From Pseudomonadota bacterium (GTDB lineage Bacteria; Pseudomonadota; Alphaproteobacteria; Rhizobiales; Xanthobacteraceae): DNA of 8,974 nt. Position numbers and translations under genes: made by a program. Shown here piece by piece: positions 1 to 6,918 of this stretch. The stretch spans positions 1 to 8,974 of the forward strand of contig JAJYAH010000230.1 in assembly GCA_021779635.1 (NCBI GenBank), in the 5' to 3' direction. Numbering within the stretch: the first letter of the stretch is position 1; each line of letters starts with the position of its first letter. The notes beneath the pieces are model-generated. The model did no database searches. It had not been told where the DNA came from and was given only the letters and a program-made list of their open reading frames with translations.

Positions 1-169
1 GATTGACCTGAGACTCTTGCAAGCGTGCCAGCGCGCGGTCGGCCTCCTTACGTGCGCTCTCCTTCAAGTTGGCGGAGGATTTCTCCACCTCCGATATGAT
101 CGTGTCCAAGTCATCGAGCCGCTGTTTTGCCCAGGCGACGCTCTCATGCGCATAAGATTGTTCGGTCAT
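1..169 (-). CDS. Small coiled-coil protein, C-terminal part outside window
   Basis: I do not recognise this gene. The 56 visible residues begin MTEQSYAHESVAWAKQRLDD and continue as an unbroken helix-forming stretch rich in Glu, Lys, Ala, Leu and Arg with heptad-like spacing, so a coiled coil is likely. There is no signal peptide or membrane segment in the visible part. The start is supported by an AAGGAAG ribosome site at 176-182, 6 nt upstream of the ATG. The frame stays open to the left edge, so the C-terminus is missing. It lies 73 nt downstream of the TetR stop on the same strand, with no clear terminator between them, so it may be co-transcribed with the regulator. It could be a cytoplasmic stress or scaffold protein, but no function can be assigned. 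Confidence 0.7.
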   Translation of the reverse strand, partial: MTEQSYAHESVAWAKQRLDDLDTIISEVEKSSANLKESARKEADRALARLQESQVN

Positions 170-242
170 TGCGTGCTTCCTTGCTTGTTTGAGGATAGAG
201 AACGATGAAATGCTCCGAACCGGCCGCGTTTTCGCTCACGTG

Positions 243-914
243 TTATTGGGAAAGCCGGACTTCCAGGAAATCACTGTGGCAGAGGTCGCGGATCATCTCT
301 TCGATCTGACAGGCGCCACTGTCCTGAATTTTTTTCCAGCCCATGCCGCGAAGCAGGATGCCGCGAAGAAACCTGAAACTGATGATCGCGGTGACGACCG
401 CGTTTATGCGCAGCCGAAGCGCCTCGCCCTTGGGGATGCCTTTGCAAAAATCGCCCGCGAACTCGACGAGATGCTCCAATAAGGGCGCGATCGCCCGCTC
501 ATGGATAAGAGCGAAAGCCTCGTCATTGTCATAGGCACACCGCGCCACAAACATCGTCCACGCGTGCGGCTCGGTATCCCTCAGGAGGAAATGCAGGAGG
601 CGTACCAGTGCTTCTTCGAAGCGAGCAGCTTTGTCACCTGTCTGCGGCCCTTCCAGGATACTGGCTATCTCCCCGAAACGAACATGGGCATACTCCGCAA
701 TCGTCTCTGCGGCCGCCAGATACAATTCCTTCTTCCCTCCGAAATGGTAAGGAATGGCCGAGAGATTGGCTTTCGCCGCATTTGCCAGCGCGCGCGTGCT
801 CGCTCCTTCATATCCGACAGCACCGATCACCTCGATCGCAGCCTCAATCAATCGAGAGCGCGTTTTTGCGCTCCGCATTTCGTGTCCGCTGGGTGCCGCT
901 GCGTCCGTTTTCAT
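243..914 (-). CDS. TetR family regulator, CecR/YbiH-like
   Basis: A DNA-binding transcriptional repressor of 223 residues, the usual TetR length. The N-terminal three-helix domain covers about residues 15-65 (from RSAKTRSRLIEAA). The recognition region holds ASTRALANAAKANLSAIPYH followed by FGGKKELY, the standard TetR helix-turn-helix ending. The C-terminal ligand-binding half (about 75-215, with DTEPHAWTMFVAR) resembles the CecR/YbiH type. In E. coli CecR controls an HlyD-type adaptor and ABC exporter, so the family is linked to export. Here it is divergent from an RND efflux operon, which suggests it represses that operon. I chose the ATG at 914 because an AAGGGA purine stretch precedes it. 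The in-frame ATG at 935 (7 residues longer) has no good ribosome site and would lie almost on the predicted transcription start. TetR assignment is firm; the CecR subtype is inferred. Confidence 0.93.
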   Translation of the reverse strand: MKTDAAAPSGHEMRSAKTRSRLIEAAIEVIGAVGYEGASTRALANAAKANLSAIPYHFGGKKELYLAAAETIAEYAHVRFGEIASILEGPQTGDKAARFEEALVRLLHFLLRDTEPHAWTMFVARCAYDNDEAFALIHERAIAPLLEHLVEFAGDFCKGIPKGEALRLRINAVVTAIISFRFLRGILLRGMGWKKIQDSGACQIEEMIRDLCHSDFLEVRLSQ

Positions 915-942
915 GAGAGGCTCTTCCCTTTTCATGCGATAG

Positions 943-971
943 AAGCTAATTCATTCGAATGAACTTTTCAA
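943..971 (-). promoter_or_regulatory. Predicted sigma-70-type promoter of the tetR gene
   Basis: On the minus strand a TTGAAA -35 box (966-971) is followed by a 17-nt spacer and a weak -10 box, TAGCTT (943-948). Transcription would start near 936, which favours the internal ATG at 914 over the one at 935. The 14-bp palindrome fills most of the spacer. The -10 matches consensus at only about half its positions. Confidence 0.45.
950..963. promoter_or_regulatory. Candidate TetR operator, 14-bp perfect palindrome
   Basis: TTCATTCGAATGAA reads the same on both strands with no mismatch. It lies between the putative -35 and -10 boxes of the regulator gene, where a TetR dimer would block RNA polymerase and so autoregulate. 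It may also reach the divergent adaptor-permease operon, although that operon's ATG is about 440 nt away. Size and symmetry are typical of TetR operators. Binding is inferred from position. Confidence 0.6.
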
Positions 972-1400
972 GGATCGACATCACACAGATGCGCCAGTTG
1001 CGCCGCGCCGGGATCGTGCGGGTCAATTTCTTATGTCAGTGCAACAGGATGGGCCGGTCTCGATCAGCCGAGGCTGGCGCTTGTTTTTGCCGAGGAGAGC
1101 GCCCCATGACGGCGCTTGCGGGCGGGGCGAGCCCCGTACGGCGAACTCTCAGAGGAGCTTGCTTATTCGGAGCCGGAGCGTCCGCTCCGTCCTGCAAACG
1201 ACCTTGCCGGTCCCAGGGATTGGTCGCTCGAACGATTCCTCACAGTCGTGTCAACCACCGGCGTGATGCTCGACGACGTGCAACCCGCGGCCGTCTGCTC
1301 GACGGCCACGCGGGCGGTCGGTGCATCCGAACCGTCCATCATCGCCCGGAATGATCTTGTTCCATGCCTTTCAAGATACAGCAGCAAAGGACGACTAAGA
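964..1400. other. Long gene-free leader region with several inverted repeats
   Basis: No convincing gene is seen in these 437 bases. Frames stay open, one from 1116 straight into the adaptor gene, but the translations lack domain-like sequence, as often happens in GC-rich DNA. Dyads present are CAGCCGAGGCTG (1065-1076, with a TTGTTTTT tract at 1081-1088), GGGGCGAGCCCC (1124-1135), CGGAGCG-TC-CGCTCCG (1174-1189) and a larger hairpin at 1284-1314. The efflux operon promoter must lie here or near the palindrome at 950-963, but I could not place it with confidence. Confidence 0.5.
1284..1314 (+). other. Strong hairpin in the efflux operon leader
   Basis: CCCGCG (1284-1289) pairs with CGCGGG (1309-1314), and GCCGTC (1290-1295) pairs with GACGGC (1301-1306). 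The result is a 12-bp GC-rich stem with a 2-nt bulge (1307-1308) and a 5-nt loop. No T tract follows, so it is not an ordinary terminator. It lies 86 nt before the adaptor ATG and may be a transcript-structure or protein-binding element. Role unknown. Confidence 0.4.
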
Positions 1401-2477
1401 ATGCTCGACGCTTTCCGCGGCGCCGCCCTTCTGGCTCTGCTCGTGCTTCTGACGGCCTGCAACGAAAAGGGTGCGGACGGGCAGCGTGCAGTCAAGCCGA
1501 TTGCCTCCCCTGTGACCAGAGTCGAGGTTGTCGATATTCCCATCACCTACACGGTCCCAGGCTCCGTCGTCTCCGACGGACGTATCGACGTGTCCTCGCG
1601 TGTGGTGGGCTTCATCGAGCAGCTCGACGTCCGGGAGGGGAATAAGGTTTCTCGCGGCGATCTGCTCGTGCGCATCGACCAGGCCGACATCGACGAGGCG
1701 ATCCGCCAGGCACAGGCCGCCGTTCGCGCGAGCGAGGAGGATTTGAATGATGCCGAACGGGACGTCGAGAAATACGGCAAGCTCATCCAGACCGGCGCGG
1801 TGGCGACCGAAACGCTGCGCAAGGCAAAGGTGAGGCTCGACATCGCCAGCGCGACGCTCGAAAAGACGCGATCGGCTCTCGCCGCCGCCGAGGCGCAGAA
1901 AGGTTATGCCACCATCACCAGCCCGGTGGATGGCGTTATTGTCTCTGTCGCCAGGCGCCGCGGCGAGATGACGACGGCGGGGTCCACCATCCTCACGGTG
2001 GAATCCCGCGAGGTCCTGTTGTTCAAGGCGTTCGTCTCCGAAAGCAGCCTCGCTCTGATCGACCCGAAGACGCTGGTCATGGTCCGGATCGATACGCTGA
2101 AGGACGCCCCGTTCCGGGGCAAAATCCGGGGCATCGTGCCCTCGGGCGACAACATCACCCGCCGTTACGAGATCAATGTCGTTCTCCCGAACGACCCGTC
2201 CCTGGTGCCAGGCATGTTCGGCCGTGCGGAAATCCTCACTGGCATGCGGAAGGCGCCAGCCATTCCGCGCAACGCCGTGGTCCGTCGCGGCGGTCTCGAC
2301 GGCGTGTTCGTGCTCGATGGCAAGGTGGCGCGGTTCCGTTGGCTGCGTACCGGGCGGGATCTCGGCGGGTCCGTTGAGGTTGTCTCCGGACTGTCGGGCG
2401 GGGAGACCATCCTTGCCGCCGCCAATGACGCGGTGCGCGACGGCTCGCTAATTGAGGCGGCGGAGAGCTCACGATGA
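1401..2477 (+). CDS. RND efflux periplasmic adaptor (membrane fusion) lipoprotein
   Basis: The adaptor links an inner-membrane RND pump to an outer-membrane channel in the periplasm. The 358-residue product has a lipoprotein signal: hydrophobic residues 8-19 and a lipobox LTAC with Cys20 as the lipidated residue. It then shows the adaptor order: a first lipoyl half-motif with GFIEQLDVREGNKVSRGDLL (about 71-90), a helical coiled-coil hairpin (about 95-165), the second lipoyl half with ATITSPVDGVI, and beta-barrel and membrane-proximal domains to the end. I chose the ATG at 1401 because AAGGA (1387-1391) sits 9 nt upstream and the signal peptide starts directly. The frame is open back to 1116, but that stretch would bury the lipoprotein signal. 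Its stop overlaps the permease start (ATGA), so the two are translationally coupled. Substrate cannot be read from the sequence. Confidence 0.93.
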   Translation: MLDAFRGAALLALLVLLTACNEKGADGQRAVKPIASPVTRVEVVDIPITYTVPGSVVSDGRIDVSSRVVGFIEQLDVREGNKVSRGDLLVRIDQADIDEAIRQAQAAVRASEEDLNDAERDVEKYGKLIQTGAVATETLRKAKVRLDIASATLEKTRSALAAAEAQKGYATITSPVDGVIVSVARRRGEMTTAGSTILTVESREVLLFKAFVSESSLALIDPKTLVMVRIDTLKDAPFRGKIRGIVPSGDNITRRYEINVVLPNDPSLVPGMFGRAEILTGMRKAPAIPRNAVVRRGGLDGVFVLDGKVARFRWLRTGRDLGGSVEVVSGLSGGETILAAANDAVRDGSLIEAAESSR

Positions 2478-5400
2478 GCGAGCGTCACCTGAACATCAGC
2501 GGGCGTCTTGCCCAGACCTTCATCACCTCGAAGCTGACCATCGTCTTCATTATCGCAGTAGCCCTGATGGGCGCCGTGGCGGTGCTGCGGACGCCGCGCG
2601 AGGAAAACCCGCAGATCGTGGTGCCTGCCGCGCTAGTCACGGTGAGCCTGCCAGGAGCCTCGGCCGCGGAGGTCGAGGAGCTGGTCGTCACGCCCCTCGA
2701 AGGAATCTTGAGTGAAATAGGCGGCGTCGATCACATCGAAAGCACGGCACAGAACTCCCTCGGCGCGGTTCAGGTGCAGTTCAAGGTGGGCCAGCCGAAG
2801 GAGGAATCGCTGGTCAAGCTTTACGACCGCGTGCTTGCGAGTCGCAGCCGCCTGCCGACCGATGCGGGGACGCCGTTTGTGCGCAGCATCGACGCCGACG
2901 ATGTGCCCATTCTGACCTTCACGTTGGCCTCGTCCCAATACGACGACTATGCTTTGAAGCGGGTCGCCGAGCGCATGGCCGAACGGCTGCGCAGCACCGA
3001 TAACGTCTCGGTGGTCAGTATCCAGGGCGGCCGGGGGCGGGAAATCGCCATTGAGCTCGATCCGAACCGCCTGCAGGCTTTCGGCGTGACGCTCAGCCAG
3101 GCCTACGCCGCATTCGGCGCGAGCAATCTGTCAGCGCCCATGCAGCCCACGGTGCGCGACGGCAAGGTCGAGGCCATCAAGCTTTCCGCTTCCTTCGCAT
3201 CGGTGGAAGATGTCCTGAATCAGGTCGTCGCCATTTACAATGGCCGCCCGGTCTATGTGCGCGACGTGGCGATCGCAACCGACGGCCCGCCCTCCGAGAT
3301 CACCACCTTCAGCCGGTTCTCGTTCGGACCCGGCGATCCGCGTTTTGGCCAGGCAGACTCGGCGGACCTGCCGGCGGTGACCATCGCCGTCGCCAAGAAG
3401 AAGGGCACCAACGCGGTGGCGGTGGCCAATGCCGTGATCGACCGCGTCGAGCGCATGCAGGCATCCTTCGTGCCCAAAGACGTTCAGGTGATCGTCACCC
3501 GCAATGACGGTGAAAAGGCGGATGCCGCCGTGAACCTGCTCCTGGAGCATCTTCTCGTTGCGCTGGCGACAGTCGGCCTGGTGCTGATCTTCTTCCTCGG
3601 CTGGCGCGAGGCGTCGATCGTCATGGTGACGGTGCCGCTCATTCTGTCGATCACGCTCGCCGCCGACCTGCTCGGGGGCGTCACCATCAACCGGGTGACT
3701 CTGTTCGCGCTCATCCTGTCCCTGGGCCTCCTGGTGGACGCAGCCATCGTGGTCATCGAGAACATCCATCGCCACTACGGCTCCAAGCGGTCGCGCATCG
3801 GCAAGGAAGCGATCACGGTTCAGGCGACCAACGAGATTGGCAGCGCCACCAACCTTGCAACCGTCGCGGTCATGCTGGTGTTCAGTGCTCTGTTCTTGAT
3901 CACCGACATGGCGGGACAATACTTCTATCCGATCGCCTACAACGTACCGATCGCCATGGCGGCGTCCCTGCTCGTGACCTATATCGTCACTCCTTGGGCG
4001 GCCAATCGCTGGCTCCACCGCCACGCCGTGCAGGAGGAGGATGCGCATACCCAGGAGGCGACCCATGGAGAACCGGGAAAGATGGAGCGTCTTTACCTGC
4101 GCCTCATCACGCCCTTGCAGCAGCGCAGGTTCATGCGACTGACCTTCGGGGGCGTCATCCTCGTCCTGATGGCGGCCTCCATCATGCAGGGGGCCTGGCA
4201 GTTTGTCCGTCCCGCCGGGGTGGGTGGGACGGTCTCGGCGCTGGGCGTCCCCCTCGGCTTCCTGCCGAAGGACAACAAGAACACTTTCAACATCGTGATC
4301 TCCATGCCGGAAACCGCCCCGGTTGAAGTCACCGACAGGTTTGTGCGCGAGGTCACGACGCTGCTTTCGAAGGAAAAGAGCGTCCTCAACTACCAGACCT
4401 GGATTGGGCAGGCAGGCGTCGAGGACTTCAACGGCCTGTTCAAGGGAACGGCCGGGCGCATGGGCAACTACGTCGCCGAAATCCGCGTGAACTTGATCGA
4501 CAAGCATCACCGCTGGGAGAGTTCGATCGACATCGTCCGCAAGCTGCGACCGCAGGTTGACGTTGTCCGCACGTCCTATCCCGGAGCGAAGGTCGAGCTC
4601 GTCGAGGATCCACCGGGTCCTCCCTTGCGCGCCACAGTCCTCGCCGAACTGTACGGTCCGGATTTGGAGGGGTTGCGGACATTATCGGCCGAAGTCCTCA
4701 AAGCGTTCGCGGTGACCTACGACATCGTCGACCTCTCCAATACCGAGCCGGTCAACGTAGCAGAACACCGCATGGTGCCCGATAAGGAGAAGGCGGCGCT
4801 GTCCAAGGTTTCCACAGCGCAGATCGCCGAGGCACTGTCGCTCGTTTACGGCGGAAAAATCCTCAGCCGCGCCCATCTGCCCGACGAGAAAAACCCGGTC
4901 GATGTCAGGGCTTTTGTGCCGCGCCGCTTCGCGGTGGACCCGACCCGCCTCGATCGGGTGTTCGTCGGCAATGCCGACGGCAAGCCGGTGCCACTCTCCG
5001 AACTGGTTGAAATCCGGCCCGCGGCGGCGGACCGGCCGATCCTGCACCGCGACAACGAGAAGGTCACCTTTGTTGGCGCGGAACTGTCGAAATCCGTGCC
5101 GCTCTACGCTGTGCTCGACCTGCAACGGCGGCTTAACGGCATCACCGCGCCGGACGGCCGGCCGCTGAAGACCGGCAATCTCGGTCTCAACCGCGACGCG
5201 CCCGACACCATCGATGGCTACCGCCTTTTGTGGGGCGGCGAGATGCGAATGACCCTCGACATCTACCGCGATATGGGGATCGCGCTCGGCGGCGCCTTGA
5301 TGCTGGTCTATCTGCTTCTCGTCGCCTACTACCGCTCCTTCCTCATCCCGGTGATCGCCATGTCATCGGTGCCGCTCGGCATCATCGGCATCTTTCCAGG

Positions 5401-5806
5401 GCACTGGCTGGTCGGGGCGGACTTTTCGGCAACCTCGATGGTGGGCATCATCGCGCTGTCCGGCGTCGTGATCCGCAATTCGCTGCTGATCATCGACTTC
5501 ATCCAGGACAATCTTAAGCACGGGATGCCGCTCGATGTCGCCGTCCGGCAGGCGGGCGCCGTGCGCCTTCGTCCGATCCTGCTGACGACGCTCGCGATCG
5601 TCCTCGGCTCGGCGATCATGATCGCCGATCCGGTTTTCGGCGGGCTCGCCATCTCGCTGATCTTCGGAACGGTAGTCTCGACCGCGCTTACGGTCTTTGT
5701 TGTGCCGATCCTCTACGATCTGAATGCGCAGCGCCGGTCCCCGAGCGGAAGGGAGGAAGGCCCGAATGTTGTGATCCTTGGGCCGGAAGCTAACCGTCAC
5801 GAATGA
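2474..5806 (+). CDS. RND efflux permease, AcrB/CusA superfamily
   Basis: A proton-driven inner-membrane exporter of 1110 residues, slightly above the usual 1020-1050. The layout is the duplicated RND fold: TM1 about 21-38, a large periplasmic loop (about 40-355), TM2-TM6 (about 360-507), a cytoplasmic linker (508-555), TM7 about 556-573, a second periplasmic loop (about 580-930) and TM8-TM12 (about 935-1077). TM4 carries GLLVDAAIVVIEN with Asp422 equivalent to AcrB Asp407, but Ala423 replaces Asp408. TM10 carries VVIRNSLLIIDF with Arg1001 where AcrB has Lys940. TM11 keeps Arg1031 and Thr1038 in RLRPILLTT. A single TM4 Asp is also seen in metal exporters such as CusA, but TM10 here lacks CusA's Glu. 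The start overlaps the adaptor stop by 4 nt. Likely substrates are drugs, lipophiles or metals; I cannot decide which. No outer-membrane channel gene adjoins it. Confidence 0.95.
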   Translation: MSERHLNISGRLAQTFITSKLTIVFIIAVALMGAVAVLRTPREENPQIVVPAALVTVSLPGASAAEVEELVVTPLEGILSEIGGVDHIESTAQNSLGAVQVQFKVGQPKEESLVKLYDRVLASRSRLPTDAGTPFVRSIDADDVPILTFTLASSQYDDYALKRVAERMAERLRSTDNVSVVSIQGGRGREIAIELDPNRLQAFGVTLSQAYAAFGASNLSAPMQPTVRDGKVEAIKLSASFASVEDVLNQVVAIYNGRPVYVRDVAIATDGPPSEITTFSRFSFGPGDPRFGQADSADLPAVTIAVAKKKGTNAVAVANAVIDRVERMQASFVPKDVQVIVTRNDGEKADAAVNLLLEHLLVALATVGLVLIFFLGWREASIVMVTVPLILSITLAADLLGGVTINRVTLFALILSLGLLVDAAIVVIENIHRHYGSKRSRIGKEAITVQATNEIGSATNLATVAVMLVFSALFLITDMAGQYFYPIAYNVPIAMAASLLVTYIVTPWAANRWLHRHAVQEEDAHTQEATHGEPGKMERLYLRLITPLQQRRFMRLTFGGVILVLMAASIMQGAWQFVRPAGVGGTVSALGVPLGFLPKDNKNTFNIVISMPETAPVEVTDRFVREVTTLLSKEKSVLNYQTWIGQAGVEDFNGLFKGTAGRMGNYVAEIRVNLIDKHHRWESSIDIVRKLRPQVDVVRTSYPGAKVELVEDPPGPPLRATVLAELYGPDLEGLRTLSAEVLKAFAVTYDIVDLSNTEPVNVAEHRMVPDKEKAALSKVSTAQIAEALSLVYGGKILSRAHLPDEKNPVDVRAFVPRRFAVDPTRLDRVFVGNADGKPVPLSELVEIRPAAADRPILHRDNEKVTFVGAELSKSVPLYAVLDLQRRLNGITAPDGRPLKTGNLGLNRDAPDTIDGYRLLWGGEMRMTLDIYRDMGIALGGALMLVYLLLVAYYRSFLIPVIAMSSVPLGIIGIFPGHWLVGADFSATSMVGIIALSGVVIRNSLLIIDFIQDNLKHGMPLDVAVRQAGAVRLRPILLTTLAIVLGSAIMIADPVFGGLAISLIFGTVVSTALTVFVVPILYDLNAQRRSPSGREEGPNVVILGPEANRHE

Positions 5807-5814
5807 CCGAGTTT

Positions 5815-5843
5815 GCCGGCGTTCCGTGGCTTACAACGCTGGC
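5815..5843 (+). other. Hairpin after the permease stop
   Basis: GCCGGCGTT (5815-5823) pairs with AACGCTGGC (5835-5843) over 9 bp, including one G-U wobble, around an 11-nt loop. It begins 9 nt after the permease stop. No T run follows, so it is a poor terminator. It may protect the 3' end of the upstream message or tune expression of the following PepSY gene. Confidence 0.4.
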
Positions 5844-5922
5844 GACGATATCAACTCGAAGAGGGGCATCATCGATCACAGGCGGTCGAAAGCAGCGTCT
5901 GCGACACCAAAGGAGATGGCTG

Positions 5923-6573
5923 ATGCCAAACCGGATGATCTTAGCAGTGGCGGCACTTGGTTTGATGATGCTCACACCGACGGATGTGGCGGCCGATAGT
6001 GCTCTCACACCCCCACTTCACGACGAGCAGCACAGCGATGACTCTGTGATGGACCAGAGGATCATCGAGCGCGAGCTCGAACTGTTCCGGTCGGTGCAGG
6101 TGCCCCTACTTAAGGCCATGGAGATTGCGGAAGGATTGCATGCCGATTCGAGGACCGCAGACATCAGCTTCGATGGCGGGAAGGAAGCGCCTGTCTTTCG
6201 TGTCAAGACTATAAAGGACCCCCTTATCTGGGAAAACGCGATCGATGCGCAGTCGGGAGCGGTAAGGGGCGACGAGGTCACTTCGTCCCTCCAGGACTTC
6301 AACGCGAACAATCGCGTCGACTTCGCTGCCCTCAAAGGCATACAACAGAGCATGTCGGACGCGGTGTTCATCGCTGAGAAGGCGACTTCGGGAAAGGCCA
6401 TCAGTGGAAGCTTGACGCGTGAGAACGGTAGACTGAACTTTGTCATCATCGTCCTCAGCGGCGACGACCTGAAGCGGGTCGTTCTCGAACCGCCCGGGCC
6501 CAATCTCCGGAGGCCGCTTTCCCATCGTTCAAGGCAGCGGAAGCTGCGCAAGTCCCATCGCACGACGGGGTAG
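5923..6573 (+). CDS. Secreted PepSY-domain protein
   Basis: A 216-residue exported protein. Residues 1-24 form a signal peptide (MPNRMILAVAALGLMM, cleavage probably after VAA at 22-24), placing it in the periplasm. Two PepSY-like units follow, one at about 58-115 ending in the typical IDAQSGAV and one at about 135-192 ending in DDLKRVVLEPPGP. PepSY domains are small inhibitory or ligand-binding modules of exported proteins, often found beside redox, metal or efflux systems. The ATG at 5923 has a strong AGGAG (5911-5915) 7 nt upstream. The frame opens earlier at 5803, overlapping the permease stop as ATGA, but that 40-residue extension looks non-coding and would bury the signal peptide. No terminator separates it from the permease, so co-transcription is likely. 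The last 22 residues are unusually basic (7 Arg, 2 Lys) and do not resemble the domain. PepSY is a pattern call, not a verified match. Confidence 0.75.
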   Translation: MPNRMILAVAALGLMMLTPTDVAADSALTPPLHDEQHSDDSVMDQRIIERELELFRSVQVPLLKAMEIAEGLHADSRTADISFDGGKEAPVFRVKTIKDPLIWENAIDAQSGAVRGDEVTSSLQDFNANNRVDFAALKGIQQSMSDAVFIAEKATSGKAISGSLTRENGRLNFVIIVLSGDDLKRVVLEPPGPNLRRPLSHRSRQRKLRKSHRTTG

Positions 6574-6579
6574 GAGCAC

Positions 6580-6732
6580 ATGGTCGATCACATGGACGGT
6601 TCCATGATGTCATCTGACGATCGGCTGGCTCTGTTCAGTTGCGTCCGGGCGCAAGGTCGGATTGGTTCGGCCGAGTGTCCATCAAACCGGCGCCATTCCG
6701 CATTCCAGCACGGGCAACACTCACCGGCATGA
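6580..6732 (+). other. Possible small ORF or gene remnant, Met/His-rich start
   Basis: Fifty codons open with a Met/His-rich stretch. The AGGAG of the preceding stop region (6572-6576) is only 3 nt from the ATG, too close for an efficient start. The beginning faintly recalls Spy/CpxP-like periplasmic proteins, but there is no signal peptide and the end looks random. It could be the decayed end of a gene once joined to the PepSY frame. Low confidence. Confidence 0.15.
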
Positions 6733-6874
6733 CGGCGAGCGTGTCATGTGGATCGACGGAACAAATGACTGCGCTTCATGCGAAGCATCCAGGCAGATGT
6801 CTTTTGCCGGCATCGCCGTGGGTCGGATTTGCTCTCCGCGCGCAAACAACCTCACGTGTCGGATTGGCGCGGTC

Positions 6875-6894
6875 GGCGAGTCTCGCCTTTTCTT
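6875..6894 (+). terminator. Weak rho-independent terminator candidate
   Basis: GGCGA-GTC-TCGCC (6875-6887) forms a short 5-bp stem followed by TTTTCTTC. It would end plus-strand transcription from the efflux and PepSY genes before the convergent stress-protein gene. The stem is short, so this is tentative. Confidence 0.3.
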
Positions 6895-6918
6895 CGTAGC
6901 GGCTCTTTTGCACCTAGT

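Larger units (their letters stand above)
6574..6918. other. Gap between convergent genes, no convincing gene
   Basis: Short open frames cross this 345-bp region but give no recognisable protein. The only one I note is 6580-6732 (+, 50 residues, starting MVDHMDGSMMSSDDRLALFS), which directly follows the PepSY stop in the same frame. A possible terminator lies at 6875-6894. I see no RNA gene or mobile-element end. Confidence 0.5.

Noticed and set aside
501..962. 153-codon plus-strand frame opposite tetR
   Set aside because: It is the antisense shadow of a clear TetR gene.
1116..1400. Upstream in-frame extension of the adaptor gene
   Set aside because: It would bury the lipoprotein signal; the ATG at 1401 has a good ribosome site and the lipobox follows at residues 17-20.
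3131..4510. 459-codon open frame on the minus strand inside the permease gene
   Set aside because: It is antisense to a clear RND permease; its Asp/His/Arg/Gln-rich translation is the usual mirror of GC-rich codon use.
5803..5922. N-terminal extension of the PepSY protein starting at the ATGA overlap
   Set aside because: The translation is not protein-like and places the signal peptide internally; the start at 5923 has a strong AGGAG site.
6773..6786. GCTTC-ATGC-GAAGC short hairpin in the convergent gap
   Set aside because: A five-pair stem with no T tract is too weak to call a terminator.
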